This document shows positions 1 to 9,143 of a stretch of DNA of 64,000 bases, one piece after another (position 1 is the first letter of the stretch; the number at the start of each line of letters is the position of its first letter). A program made the translations under genes and the position numbers. Source of the DNA: Bradyrhizobium nitroreducens (GTDB lineage Bacteria > Pseudomonadota > Alphaproteobacteria > Rhizobiales > Xanthobacteraceae); the NCBI RefSeq assembly GCF_002776695.1, contig NZ_LFJC01000003.1, positions 7,428,902 through 7,492,901 on the forward strand, read 5' to 3'. Below the pieces are notes generated by a model. It worked only from the letters and a program-made list of their open reading frames with translations, was not told where the DNA came from and ran no database searches.

Positions 1-434
1 AGCGTGATCATGATGGTGTAGATGCCTTCGGTGCGCACCGCGAGGGCGCCGCCGAGCGTGCCGAACGCGGTCGCCAGCGCCAGCGCCATGGGGACCGCGA
101 GCCACCATGGCCAGCCCAGGCTGATATTGGCGTTGCCGCTGATACCGAACACGGCGACCATGTAGGCCGAGAAGCCCGCGATGGTGAGCTGCATCAGGCT
201 GACCATGCCGCCATAGCCGGCGAGGAACATCAGGCTCAGTGCCATGATGCCGAGGATCAGCGTGGTCGCGAAGATCTCGATCAGGAAGAAGCCGCTCGCG
301 ATCAGCGGCATCACCACGAGAATGACTGCTACGATCCAGGCGGCGGGGTTGTTGATCTCCGGCCATGTCCGCGCGGGGCGCTGCGTCACAGCGGCGGGAC
401 GAACGGCGACGCGGGCATCGTGGGCGAGCGACAT
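1..434 (-). CDS. LIV/HAAT-type ABC transporter permease, LivM family (partial, 3' end outside window)
   Basis: Inner-membrane permease of a branched-chain amino acid/amide type importer. About 144 N-terminal residues are visible; the gene continues beyond base 1. A hydrophilic stretch of roughly 30 residues precedes membrane segments rich in I, L, V and A, and the GYGGMVSLMQLTIAGFSAY stretch matches the conserved first part of LivM proteins. The ATG at 434 lies one base after the TGA of the upstream LivH gene, so the two are translationally coupled. The usual partner ATPases would be expected further left. Family call is firm; substrate unknown. Confidence 0.85.
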   Translation of the reverse strand, partial: MSLAHDARVAVRPAAVTQRPARTWPEINNPAAWIVAVILVVMPLIASGFFLIEIFATTLILGIMALSLMFLAGYGGMVSLMQLTIAGFSAYMVAVFGISGNANISLGWPWWLAVPMALALATAFGTLGGALAVRTEGIYTIMIT

Positions 435-435
435 G

Positions 436-1446
436 TCAGCGCCTCGCCAGCAGGCCTTGCGGCCGGATCGCCAGCACCAGCACCATGATCAGGAAGGTCA
501 CGACGATGGCATAGGTCGGGATGTAGACCGAGCCGAGCTGCTCGGCGAGGCCGATGATCAGCGCGCCGAGCGCCGCACCGGGGATCGAGCCCATGCCGCC
601 CACGATCACGACGACGAGGGAGGCGAGCAGGAAGCGGATGTCTTCGCCGGGCGACAGGGATTGGAAGGTGCCGCCGACGACGCCGGCGATGCCCGCAAGT
701 CCGGCGCCGAATGCGAACACGGCGACGAAGACGAGCTGGATGCGCACGCCGGTCGCGGCGAGGATATCGCGATCGTCGACGCCGGCGCGAATGATCATGC
801 CGATGCGGGTACGATTGAGCGCGAGCCACATCGACACGCCGATGACCACGGACGCGGCGAAGATCACCAGCCGTACCATGGGATATCTGAGATAGACCGG
901 CTCGCCCGAGGATTTCACCGCCGTGATCAGCGGCAGCTCCACGGGGCCGATCAGCCAGTTCGGGGTCTGAACCTGGTAGAAATCGCCGCCGCAGGCCCAC
1001 AGCATCAGATCGGCGAACACGATCGACAGCCCGATCGTCACCATGGTCTGCCTGAGATCCTGTCCCTCCATCCGGTGGAACACGATCACCTGGAGCAGGA
1101 CGCCCACCAGGGCGGTAAGGATGAAGGCGACGATGAAGCTGAGGAGCCAGGAGCCGGTCGCTGTGCTGATGGCATAGCCGACATAGCCGCCGAACAGATA
1201 GAGCGAGCCGTGCGCGAGGTTGACGTTGCGCATCAGGCCGAAGATCAGCGTGAAGCCGCTGGCGACGAGGAAGTACAGGCCTCCGAGCGTGATGCCGTTG
1301 AACACGGCGTTGAGGAACACGCGCTTGCGGCCGATGGCTTCCTCGAGGCCCGGCGGCCAGACCGCGAAGATCAGCCAGAGCGCGACGGCAATGGCAATGA
1401 TGGCAATCAGCGCCCAGGCCGGATGGCGTTCGACAAAGCGGCTCAT
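436..1446 (-). CDS. LIV/HAAT-type ABC transporter permease, LivH family
   Basis: Inner-membrane permease paired with the LivM-type gene immediately downstream. About 336 residues with around eight hydrophobic segments and the family hallmarks NGITLGGLYFLVASGFTLIFG and GGMGSIPGAALGALIIG (near the C terminus). I chose the ATG at 1446 because a GGAAGG Shine-Dalgarno-like stretch lies six bases upstream; an in-frame ATG at 1467 would add seven residues but has no such signal. The gene lies downstream of an AraC regulator and a LivK-like binding protein on the same strand. The substrate cannot be told from sequence. Confidence 0.88.
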   Translation of the reverse strand: MSRFVERHPAWALIAIIAIAVALWLIFAVWPPGLEEAIGRKRVFLNAVFNGITLGGLYFLVASGFTLIFGLMRNVNLAHGSLYLFGGYVGYAISTATGSWLLSFIVAFILTALVGVLLQVIVFHRMEGQDLRQTMVTIGLSIVFADLMLWACGGDFYQVQTPNWLIGPVELPLITAVKSSGEPVYLRYPMVRLVIFAASVVIGVSMWLALNRTRIGMIIRAGVDDRDILAATGVRIQLVFVAVFAFGAGLAGIAGVVGGTFQSLSPGEDIRFLLASLVVVIVGGMGSIPGAALGALIIGLAEQLGSVYIPTYAIVVTFLIMVLVLAIRPQGLLARR

Positions 1447-1638
1447 GCGCGCCGCCTTCCCGGCCATGCCACGTGCCCAAGGTCGATCGAATGCAGGTCA
1501 GACAGCCTTGTACCGGCTGCTCGCCTAGCCATGAACGTGCGCTCCCGTCGTCGCGATCATCTCAGGATCGCGTTGCCGGCATCCTAGCCGGGCGGCGGGG
1601 GCGACGTTTGATCGTGAGTATCTTTTCGTGGCCCGCGC

Positions 1639-2466
1639 TCAGGCGCGCAAAATCTTGGCCGCTCGACGATAATCGGTCGGGGCCATCCCCACATTGGCGG
1701 CGAAGAAGCGGGTGAAACCGCTCTGCGAGGAGAAGCCGAGATCGAAGCCGATATCGGCGATCGGCGTCTCGCTGGCCACCAGCGCTTCGAGCGCCTGTTC
1801 CATGATCAGCGTGTTCAGATAGAGATTCGGCGTAACGCCGGTCTGGACGCGGAACAGCCGGTAGAAATGCGGCCGCGACAGGCCGGATTCCCGTGCGATG
1901 GTGTCGAGCTCGATCTCGGCACCGGGACTTTCCGACATCATCTTGATGCATTTGCGCACGCGAAAATCGGTGACGGAGCCGTTTGCGCGTGGATCGCGCG
2001 CGATCTCGGCCTGCTGCCAGCTTTCGTCGTAACAGATATCGATCAGTCTCCGCAGCTCGGAATCGAGGCTGGAGAGCGAGGGTGCGCCGCACACGAGCGC
2101 GGCGGTCCGCCTGATGTGCTTGTCGAGTGCCGGCGTGCGCTTGAACTGGGTGCGGCCGAAACGCAGCCGGTGGGTGCCCGATGCATCGGGTGCGAACCAT
2201 TCGGCGTTGACGTAGAGCACGAAGAAGATCGCGCCGCCGTCCAGATCGGCAGGCAGGAAATTGTGCGGCTCCCAGGGATTGACCGCGACGACGGACGTCC
2301 CGGTGAGATCGTAATGCCCCTCGGAGACGTCGATGCATGCCGGCATGCCGCCGACATGGAAGATCAGATGACCTTCACGATGGGCGTGGATATTGAAAGG
2401 GCGGTTCAACTGATAAACCGTCGCCCGACCGAACCGGCCGTGGAAGACGGCGAGCGCACGGCTCAT
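1639..2466 (-). CDS. AraC-family transcriptional regulator
   Basis: Predicted ligand-responsive DNA-binding protein of 275 residues. The N-terminal half (about 10-150) has a cupin-like sensor pattern, for example HREGHLIFHVGG and VNPWEPHNFL. The C-terminal 100 residues carry two helix-turn-helix motifs typical of AraC (IELDTIARESGLSRPHFYRL and IADIGFDLGFSSQSGFTRFF). It sits between the LivK-like binding protein gene and the livH/livM-like genes on the same strand, so it probably controls this transport locus. The inducer is unknown. Confidence 0.9.
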   Translation of the reverse strand: MSRALAVFHGRFGRATVYQLNRPFNIHAHREGHLIFHVGGMPACIDVSEGHYDLTGTSVVAVNPWEPHNFLPADLDGGAIFFVLYVNAEWFAPDASGTHRLRFGRTQFKRTPALDKHIRRTAALVCGAPSLSSLDSELRRLIDICYDESWQQAEIARDPRANGSVTDFRVRKCIKMMSESPGAEIELDTIARESGLSRPHFYRLFRVQTGVTPNLYLNTLIMEQALEALVASETPIADIGFDLGFSSQSGFTRFFAANVGMAPTDYRRAAKILRA

Positions 2467-2591
2467 GCCTTCCCCTCCCGAATGTTCTTGTCTTTTCGCC
2501 CAGCGTTCAACAACGCCGGCGAGATTGCAAGAGCGGAGAGCGACCGCGTCAGCAAGTCGCTCCCCGGTTGCGTGTTTGCAGCCGTGATGCG

Positions 2592-3842
2592 TCAGTACTT
2601 CTTACATTCCGGAACGGTTCGGCTCGGCAGCCCGATCTTCGAGAAGACCGCCGGATCGTAGCCGAGCGTCTGGTTGACGTTCGGGATCACCTTCACGACC
2701 TTGCTGAACAGCGCGCCCTTGCCGTCGTCGACGACCTCGGTGACGAAGTTGGTTCCAATCGCCTGGCGGTTGGAGTCGAGCTTGATATTGCCGTTGGGCG
2801 CATCGAGCTCGATCTTCGCCAGCGCGGCCTTGAATTTCGACTGGTTGTCGCTGAGATCGCCGTTGACCTCCCGCAGTGCGAGGATCAGCGCCATGGTTGA
2901 ATCATAGTAGTTGGTGGCGAGCAGTGACGGGCTCGGAAAGCGCTTGTTGGGCGGGAAGGCGTCCTGATAGGCCTTCACGAATTTCTGCCAGCCCGGGTCC
3001 TCCCAGGTGTCAGCCTGGCCGCTCGCCGCGATGGTGCCGATCAGGGCGTTCTTGGCGTTGCCCTTGGACGACAGGATGGTCTGGTCGATCATGATGGAAC
3101 CGCCCATCAGATGCGCCTTGCCGCCCGCCTGCTGATACTGGTTGAGGAAGTTGACGGCATCCGCGCCGCCGAGGCCGAGATAGATCGCATCGACGTCGTC
3201 GGGCAGCGCGGCGATCACCGAAGCGAAATCCTTGGTGCCGAGCGGCACCCATTGCCGGTTGGTGACCTGTCCGCCGGCGCCGCAGAATTCGAGCACGAGA
3301 CCGAACACCTGTGTGTAGATGAACGAATAGTCCTCGCCGACGGTCGCGATCTTGCGATACTTCTTCTCGTCATAGGCGTATTTGCCGAGGCCGACCTGCC
3401 ACTGCGCGCCGTCCATGTTGTAGCGGAAGAAGTTCGGGGCAGGGTCGACATAGGTGGTTTCCTGCGCGCCGGAAGCCGCATTGATGAAGGTCAGCTCGGG
3501 ATGGGTCTTGGCGAAGTTCTTCACCGCGATGCCTTCGTCGCCGGAGAGCGGTGACAGCAGGATCTGCACCTTGTCCTGCTCGATCAGCTTGCGTACCGCG
3601 CGCACCGCCGAATCCGGCGTCGCGTCGGTCGAGGCGACGATGAATTCGAGCTCCTTGTCGCCGATCTTCTTGCCGAGCACGTTGAGCGCGGTCTGGTGGC
3701 CGCGCATGCCGTCCTCGCCGAGAACGGTGTAGGTGCCTTCGAGCGTCGCGGTCACGCCCACCTTGATCTTTTCCTGGGCGATCGCGGCGCTTGAAAGAAA
3801 CAGGCTGCTCAGCGCGAGCAGTCCGATACTGCATTTCGACAT
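2592..3842 (-). CDS. ABC transporter substrate-binding protein, LivK/HAAT type
   Basis: Periplasmic ligand-binding protein of 416 residues. A Sec signal peptide (residues 1 to about 22, SLFLSSAAIAQ) precedes a type I periplasmic-binding fold beginning IKVGVTATLEGTYTVLGEDG and containing a VRKLIEQDKVQILLSPLSG region. The reading frame is open 38 codons further upstream, but ATG 3842 is preferred because GGGAGGAG lies just before it and the signal peptide starts there. It presumably feeds the LivH/LivM-type permeases downstream (1-1446). Ligand unknown: such proteins bind branched-chain amino acids, amides, aromatic acids and others. Confidence 0.9.
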   Translation of the reverse strand: MSKCSIGLLALSSLFLSSAAIAQEKIKVGVTATLEGTYTVLGEDGMRGHQTALNVLGKKIGDKELEFIVASTDATPDSAVRAVRKLIEQDKVQILLSPLSGDEGIAVKNFAKTHPELTFINAASGAQETTYVDPAPNFFRYNMDGAQWQVGLGKYAYDEKKYRKIATVGEDYSFIYTQVFGLVLEFCGAGGQVTNRQWVPLGTKDFASVIAALPDDVDAIYLGLGGADAVNFLNQYQQAGGKAHLMGGSIMIDQTILSSKGNAKNALIGTIAASGQADTWEDPGWQKFVKAYQDAFPPNKRFPSPSLLATNYYDSTMALILALREVNGDLSDNQSKFKAALAKIELDAPNGNIKLDSNRQAIGTNFVTEVVDDGKGALFSKVVKVIPNVNQTLGYDPAVFSKIGLPSRTVPECKKY

Positions 3843-4048
3843 TGTGCTCCTCCCTCTGTCGTCGATTGTTGCCGCGCCAAAACTGGCGCGATGCCGCTGG
3901 CTCTCGAACGGGCCGCGGCTTTGCAGGGAAGCTAGCCGAAGTCGGATGCGGTGCACGCGTGGACGCCTCGTCCGGCTTGACGGGCAGTCTCATTTTTGAA
4001 TGTTGCGGCGCAAGTGGTTTCGCGGTGCAGCAGGCGCGGGATCAGATG

Positions 4049-4807
4049 TCACACCCAGCCGCCATCGACGATGTAGTGCTGCGCCGTGCAGGCCGAGGCT
4101 TCGTCGGAGGCGAGAAAGACGGTGAATTTCGCGACCTCGTCGGGGACGAGCTTACGCTTCAGGCATTGCCGCTGCATCAACTCCACCTCGCCCTGCGGCG
4201 TCATCCATTTCTCGAGCTGGCGCTCGGTCATGATCCAGCCCGGCGCGATTGCGTTCACGCGGATATTGTAGGGGCCGTAGTCGCGCGCCAGGGAACGCGT
4301 GAGGCCGATCACGCCCGATTTGCTGGCGGTGTAGGCGGCCATGCCACCTTGCCCGGCGATCCACGACACGGAGCCGAAATTGACGATCGCGCCGGCATTG
4401 GCCGCCTTCATGTCGGGCAAGACGGCTTGCGCGGCGAAGAACTGATGCTTCAGGTTCACCGCGATGCGGTCGTCCCAATATTCCGGCGTCATCTCCTCGG
4501 TCGCGTGCCGTTCGTCATGCGCGGCATTGTTGACGAGGATGTTGATCGCGCCGTGCGCCTCGCGCGCCAGTGCGATGCCGGCGCGCAGGGCTGCGATGTC
4601 GGTGAGGTCGACGCGCTGGAAATGTGCGCCGAGCCCCTGATCCGACAATTCGCGTGCAAGGCGCTGGCCTTCGTCGGCCTTGATGTCGAAGAACACGACC
4701 TTGCTCTTCTGCTGCGCGAAGCGCCGCACGATCGCAGCACCAATGCCCGATGCGCCACCGGTGACGAGAACGACCTTGCCGGCGAGGTCAGAATAAAGGG
4801 CAGCCAT
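4049..4807 (-). CDS. SDR-family NAD(P)-dependent oxidoreductase
   Basis: Classical short-chain dehydrogenase of 252 residues. The nucleotide-binding motif TGGASGIG is near residue 15, NNAA near 90, and the catalytic Ser...Tyr-x-x-x-Lys set appears as S in FGSVSWIAG and YTASK. The C terminus ends VDGGWV as in many sugar or polyol dehydrogenases. Start ATG 4807 has a GAGAGGTG ribosome site. It is divergent from the sugar ABC operon at 4975, with a shared 167-bp regulatory gap, so a sugar dehydrogenase role is plausible but not shown. Confidence 0.9.
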   Translation of the reverse strand: MAALYSDLAGKVVLVTGGASGIGAAIVRRFAQQKSKVVFFDIKADEGQRLARELSDQGLGAHFQRVDLTDIAALRAGIALAREAHGAINILVNNAAHDERHATEEMTPEYWDDRIAVNLKHQFFAAQAVLPDMKAANAGAIVNFGSVSWIAGQGGMAAYTASKSGVIGLTRSLARDYGPYNIRVNAIAPGWIMTERQLEKWMTPQGEVELMQRQCLKRKLVPDEVAKFTVFLASDEASACTAQHYIVDGGWV

Positions 4808-4900
4808 GGACACCTCTCGACTTTGCTTGCGGGCGGTGCGAAGCGCCGTCCGTTTTCTTCGCAAAGCTTAGTCATTTCCGACGTGAGGGTCATAGATCAG

Positions 4901-4926
4901 AATTTTAGTTGCGTACCTCAAAAATT
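4901..4926. promoter_or_regulatory. A/T-rich inverted repeat in divergent promoter region
   Basis: AATTTT at 4901-4906 is mirrored by AAAATT at 4921-4926 with a 14-base spacer. It lies in the gap between the divergent SDR gene and the sugar-transport operon, about 50 bases ahead of the binding-protein start. It could be a regulator site, but it does not resemble a standard LacI operator and could be chance in an A/T-rich promoter. Confidence 0.2.
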
Positions 4927-4974
4927 GAAGGCAGGATTGCAGGCAAAGAATAGAAGCCGGTTGGGAGGAATGTG

Positions 4975-6234
4975 ATGAGGCTGCTCGGGAAGCTGGGACT
5001 CGCCGTTGCCGCATGCCTGCTCGGGGCCAATTGGGCCGCTGCCGACACCACCGTGAAATGGCTCCACATCGAGGCCAACCCGGCCCAGGTGAAGATCTGG
5101 GAGGAGGTCGCGCGCAGCTATGAGGCGTCGCATCCCGGCGTGAAGGTCGAGATGCAGTTCCTCGAGAACGAGGCCTACAAGGCCAAGCTGCCGACCATCC
5201 TTCAATCCAAGGATCGGCCGAACATCATCTACAGCTGGGCCGGCGGCGTTCTGAAGACGCAGATCGAGGCCGGCGTGCTCGACGACATCACCGATCAGGT
5301 GAAGGGCTATGGCGACAGCCTGACGCCGGCGGCACTCGCGGCCTTCACCAGCAATGGCAAGGTCTACGGCCTGCCGACCGCGCTGTCTCAGGTCGGCTTC
5401 CTCTGCAACAGGGAGCTGATGGCCAAGGCGAAGGTCGATCCGGCCGCGATCAAGAGCTGGGACGATCTGCTCACCGCAGTGAAGACGCTGAAGGGAGCCG
5501 GCGTGACGCCGATCGTGGTCGGCGGCGCCGACAAATGGCCGCTGCATTTCTACTGGACGCATCTTGCCGTGCGTATCGGCGGCAAGGGCGCGTTCGACGC
5601 GGCGCTGCGCGGCGAGAATGGCGGATTCGCCGGCGAGACCTTCCAGAAATCCGGCGAGCTCTTCAAGCAGCTCGTTGATCTCCAGCCGTTCCAGAACGGC
5701 TTCCTCGGTTTCAAGAATCCGCAGGCTGTCGGCTATTTCGGCGACGGCAAGGCGGCGATGACGCTCGCCATCAGCACGGTCTATCATTTGCAGCGCGCGC
5801 TCGCCGCCGACAAGGTCGGATTGAGCGAAGACAAGATCTGCTGGTTCGACTTCCCGGTCGTGCCGGGCGGCAAGGGCGCGCCGACGGATACGCTCGGCGG
5901 CATCACCGGCTGGCTGATCACCAAGGGCTCGCCGAAGGAGGCCGTCGATTTCCTGAAATACTTCGTCTCCAAGGATGTGCAGACGCGCCTTGCCGCCGGC
6001 AATTTCATCATCCCGGTGGTGCAGGGGGCGGATGCCGGCCTCAACAATTCCTTCATGAAGCTGATCGCGGCCAATCTGGCGAAATCGAACTATCACCAGA
6101 ACTTCTATGACCAGAGCCTCGGGCCCTCGGTCGGCCGCGTCGTCAACGACGTTACCGCCGAGATCGCCGGCGGCAGCATGAACCCTCAGGATGCGGCGAA
6201 GGCGATTGAAGCGGCGTGGAAGCAGGGTAACTGA
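4975..6234 (+). CDS. Sugar ABC transporter substrate-binding protein (extracellular solute-binding family 1)
   Basis: Periplasmic sugar-binding protein of 419 residues. A Sec signal peptide (about 1-23, cleavage near WAAA-D) is followed by a family 1 binding fold with KIWEEVARSYEASHPGVKVE, the NIIYSWAGGVLKTQIEAG region and a C-terminal DAAKAIEAAW segment. ATG 4975 is chosen over GTG 4972 because GGGAGGAA ends four bases before it. First gene of an operon with two permeases, a Gfo/Idh/MocA dehydrogenase, a ThuA-like protein and a LacI regulator. The ligand is probably a sugar or sugar derivative, inferred from neighbours. Confidence 0.92.
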   Translation: MRLLGKLGLAVAACLLGANWAAADTTVKWLHIEANPAQVKIWEEVARSYEASHPGVKVEMQFLENEAYKAKLPTILQSKDRPNIIYSWAGGVLKTQIEAGVLDDITDQVKGYGDSLTPAALAAFTSNGKVYGLPTALSQVGFLCNRELMAKAKVDPAAIKSWDDLLTAVKTLKGAGVTPIVVGGADKWPLHFYWTHLAVRIGGKGAFDAALRGENGGFAGETFQKSGELFKQLVDLQPFQNGFLGFKNPQAVGYFGDGKAAMTLAISTVYHLQRALAADKVGLSEDKICWFDFPVVPGGKGAPTDTLGGITGWLITKGSPKEAVDFLKYFVSKDVQTRLAAGNFIIPVVQGADAGLNNSFMKLIAANLAKSNYHQNFYDQSLGPSVGRVVNDVTAEIAGGSMNPQDAAKAIEAAWKQGN

Positions 6235-6254
6235 CGGTGGGGCGGCGGATCGCG

Positions 6255-7178
6255 ATGGTGTCGGCGATCGACGTTGCCGGCGAGACGCCCTCGCAGGCCG
6301 CGGTCCGGGGCCCGCGGTGGGACGGACGCTTCACGGTCCTGATCCTGTTCCTGCCGCCGGCACTGCTGTTGTTCACGCTGTTCGTGGTGGTGCCGATCGG
6401 CGAAGCCGCCTGGTACTCGGCCTTCAACTGGAACGGCTTCGGCAAGCCGACCAACTGGATTGGCCTCGACAATTACCGTTTCGTGCTGGAAACGCGCGCA
6501 TTCTGGCTCGCCTTGCGCAACAACGGCCTGATCATCGCAGTTTCTCTTGCGGTCCAGCTGCCGCTTGCGCTCGCTTTGGCACTGATGCTCGCGGAACGCT
6601 TTCGTGGTGCTGTGGCGCTGCGGATGCTGTTCTTCATGCCTTATATCCTGGCCGAGATCGCGACCGGGCTGATCTTCTCGTTCGTCTATGACGGCGACTA
6701 TGGTCTGGTCGCTTCGATCTGGCGCACCTTCGGCGCCGAGCCGCCGCATCTGCTGGCCTCGACCGACACGGCGATGCTGGCGGTGCTGATCGTCATCGTC
6801 TGGAAATATTTCGGCTTCCACATGATGCTGTTCATCGCGGCCCTGCAGAGCCTCGACAAGAGCCTGGTCGAAGCCGCCCGCATCGACGGTGCGACGCGGA
6901 CACAGACCCTGCGTCACGTCGTCGTCCCCTTGCTCTATCCGACCATCCGTCTCTCCGTGTTCTTCGCCATCGTCGGCTCGCTGCAGCTGTTCGACCTGGT
7001 GATGCCGTTGACGCGCGGAGGACCTGCGGATTCCTCCAACACGATGGTGAGCTTCCTCTACAACAACGGCATCTCCCGGATGCGGGTCGGCTATGGCAGC
7101 GCCATCGGCGTCATTCTGTTCATGATCTGCGTGACCTTTGCCTTCACCTACAAGCGATGGTTCATGCGCGATGAGTAG
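6255..7178 (+). CDS. Sugar ABC transporter permease (MalF/UgpA type)
   Basis: Inner-membrane permease of about 307 residues with six hydrophobic segments and the EAA loop EAARIDGATRTQTLRHVVVP near residue 215. The FNWNGFGKPTNWIGLDNYRF pattern after the first membrane segment is typical of the MalF/UgpA side of carbohydrate importers. ATG 6255 is the likely start; GTG 6237, three bases after the upstream stop, is an alternative. The next permease overlaps its end by eight bases, showing tight coupling. Confidence 0.9.
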   Translation: MVSAIDVAGETPSQAAVRGPRWDGRFTVLILFLPPALLLFTLFVVVPIGEAAWYSAFNWNGFGKPTNWIGLDNYRFVLETRAFWLALRNNGLIIAVSLAVQLPLALALALMLAERFRGAVALRMLFFMPYILAEIATGLIFSFVYDGDYGLVASIWRTFGAEPPHLLASTDTAMLAVLIVIVWKYFGFHMMLFIAALQSLDKSLVEAARIDGATRTQTLRHVVVPLLYPTIRLSVFFAIVGSLQLFDLVMPLTRGGPADSSNTMVSFLYNNGISRMRVGYGSAIGVILFMICVTFAFTYKRWFMRDE

Positions 7179-8019
7179 CACCGGGACCTCCCGCGCTCCG
7201 TTCGATCCGGCGGCCCTGTTCAAGGCGCTGTTCCTCGCGGCCGTCGCCGTCTTCGTGCTCGTGCCGCTGCTGGCGACCGTGCTCGGCGGCTTCAAATCGC
7301 TCGGAGAGTTGCGCGTCAACCCGTTCGGCCTGCCGCAGCACTGGGAGTGGCAGAATTACGCGGATATCCTGTTCTCCGCGCGCTACTGGCAGCTGTTGCG
7401 CAACTCGCTGGCGATCTCGACGCTGGCGGTGACGTTGACCCTGATCGTGGCCTCGATGGCGGCGTTCGCCTTCGCTCATGTCAGGTTCTACGGCAGCTCG
7501 ATGCTGCTCAGCTATTTGACGCTCGGCCTGCTGTTTCCTGCCGCGACCGCGGTGCTGCCGCTCTTCATCAAGGTGCGCGATCTCGGGCTGCTCGATACCT
7601 ATTTCGGCGTGGCGCTGCCGCAGGTGGCCTTCAGCCTCGCGATGAGCGTGCTGCTGCTGCGGCGCTTCTTCAAGGACATTCCGTATGAACTGCTCGAGGC
7701 GGCCCTCGTGGACGGCTGCAGCTACATCAAGTTCTTCCGTTACGTGACGCTGCCGCTGTCGCGGCCGATCCTGGCGACCGTCGGGACCATCACTTTCGTC
7801 AACAGCTGGAACGCCTATCTGTTGCCGCTGGTGATGCTCAACACCGATGCGCTCTATCCCTGGCCGCTCGGCATCATGGTGTATCAGGGCGAATACTCGT
7901 CCGAATGGCACCTGATCCTGGCTTTCATCACGCTGACCATCCTGCCGACGATCATTCTCTTCCTTCTGGCCCAGAAGCATATCGTCGCCGGTCTTACCGC
8001 AGGTGCGGTCAAGGGATGA
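7171..8019 (+). CDS. Sugar ABC transporter permease (MalG/UgpE type)
   Basis: Second inner-membrane permease, 282 residues, six predicted membrane segments, EAA-type loop LLEAALVDGCSYIKFFRYVT near residue 180. It starts at ATG 7171 inside the end of the preceding permease (ATGAGTAG overlap). Together with the upstream genes it forms the membrane channel of a carbohydrate importer. No ATPase gene of the MalK/UgpC type follows, so energy coupling must come from a subunit encoded elsewhere. Confidence 0.9.
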   Translation: MSSTGTSRAPFDPAALFKALFLAAVAVFVLVPLLATVLGGFKSLGELRVNPFGLPQHWEWQNYADILFSARYWQLLRNSLAISTLAVTLTLIVASMAAFAFAHVRFYGSSMLLSYLTLGLLFPAATAVLPLFIKVRDLGLLDTYFGVALPQVAFSLAMSVLLLRRFFKDIPYELLEAALVDGCSYIKFFRYVTLPLSRPILATVGTITFVNSWNAYLLPLVMLNTDALYPWPLGIMVYQGEYSSEWHLILAFITLTILPTIILFLLAQKHIVAGLTAGAVKG

Positions 8020-8041
8020 GCGGACCCTTACGGAGATCACA

Positions 8042-9139
8042 ATGAGAAAAGTGGGTATCGGAATCATCGGCTGCGGTGTCATCAGCACCGCCTACCTCAA
8101 GGCGGCGCAACGCTTCCCTGTCATGGAGGTCAGGGCGCTCGCCGACATGCGCAGCGACGTCGCCGAGCGCCAGGGCGCGGCTTTCGGGCTGCCGGCGATG
8201 CGGGTGGATCAGCTGCTCAAGCGCGATGATGTGGAGATCGTCGTCAATCTCACGGTGCCGCTGGCCCACACCGATGTCAGCCTCGCCGTGCTCAACGCCG
8301 GCAAGCACGTCCATTCCGAGAAGCCGCTCGGCATCGATGTCGGCGAAGCGCGCAAGGTCATGGAGCTCGCCGCCCGGAAGAATTTGCGCGTCGGCTGCGC
8401 ACCCGACACGTTCCTCGGCGGCGGGCATCAGACCGCACGCAAGCTGATCGACGATGGTGCGATCGGCACGCCTGTCGCGGGCAGTGCGTTCTTCGGCTGC
8501 CCCGGCCACGAGCGCTGGCATCCGGCGCCGGGCTTCTACTACCTGCGCGGCGGCGGGCCGATGCTGGACATGGGGCCGTACTACATCACCGATCTGGTGC
8601 AGCTGCTCGGCCCGGTCGCGAGCGTGATGGGGTCGACCGCGCGGCCGCGATCCGAGCGCCTGGTCACCAGCCAGCCGATGAACGGCTCACTGATCCCCGT
8701 CGAAGTCTCGACCCATGTCGCGGGCACCCTCGAATTCGAAAACGGGGCGGTGGTCTCGATCACGATGAGCTTTGACGTGCCGAAGCACCGGCACGCGCCG
8801 ATCGAGATCTATGGCGACAAGGGCAGCATACTGGTGCCGGACCCGAACCGCTTCGGCGGCGAGGTGCACGTCGCCAAGACCGGCGGCGAGTGGGAGGCGG
8901 TGCCGCTCACGCACGGTCACGTCGAGGGCGAGTTCCGTTCCATCGGCGTTGCCGACATGGCTTCTGCGATCCTGGCCAACCGGCCGCATCGCGCCAGCGG
9001 CGCGCTGGCGTTCCATGTCCTGGAGGTGATGGAGGCGTTCCAGACCTCGGCCGACGAAGGGCGGCGCGTCAGAATCGAGAGCCGCGTCGAGCGGCCGGCA
9101 ATGCTGCCCACGGGGTGCGAAACCGGACAGATCGACTGA
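8042..9139 (+). CDS. Gfo/Idh/MocA-family oxidoreductase
   Basis: NAD(P)-dependent sugar or cyclitol dehydrogenase of 365 residues. The Rossmann motif GIIGCGVISTAYLKA is at residues 6-20, the signature EKPLGID near 97-103 contains the catalytic Lys, and the C-terminal domain carries GGGPMLDMGPYYITDLVQLL. ATG 8042 follows a GGAG site. Pairing with a ThuA-like gene resembles the thuA-thuB pair of rhizobia, where ThuB belongs to this family and acts in oxidation of trehalose-type disaccharides. The exact substrate here is inferred only. Confidence 0.9.
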   Translation: MRKVGIGIIGCGVISTAYLKAAQRFPVMEVRALADMRSDVAERQGAAFGLPAMRVDQLLKRDDVEIVVNLTVPLAHTDVSLAVLNAGKHVHSEKPLGIDVGEARKVMELAARKNLRVGCAPDTFLGGGHQTARKLIDDGAIGTPVAGSAFFGCPGHERWHPAPGFYYLRGGGPMLDMGPYYITDLVQLLGPVASVMGSTARPRSERLVTSQPMNGSLIPVEVSTHVAGTLEFENGAVVSITMSFDVPKHRHAPIEIYGDKGSILVPDPNRFGGEVHVAKTGGEWEAVPLTHGHVEGEFRSIGVADMASAILANRPHRASGALAFHVLEVMEAFQTSADEGRRVRIESRVERPAMLPTGCETGQID

Positions 9140-9143
9140 GGAC

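Noticed and set aside
244..1587. Open frame of about 447 codons on the plus strand
   Set aside because: Antisense to the LivH/LivM-type permeases with an extreme H/D/R/E composition; the minus-strand genes have clear family motifs.
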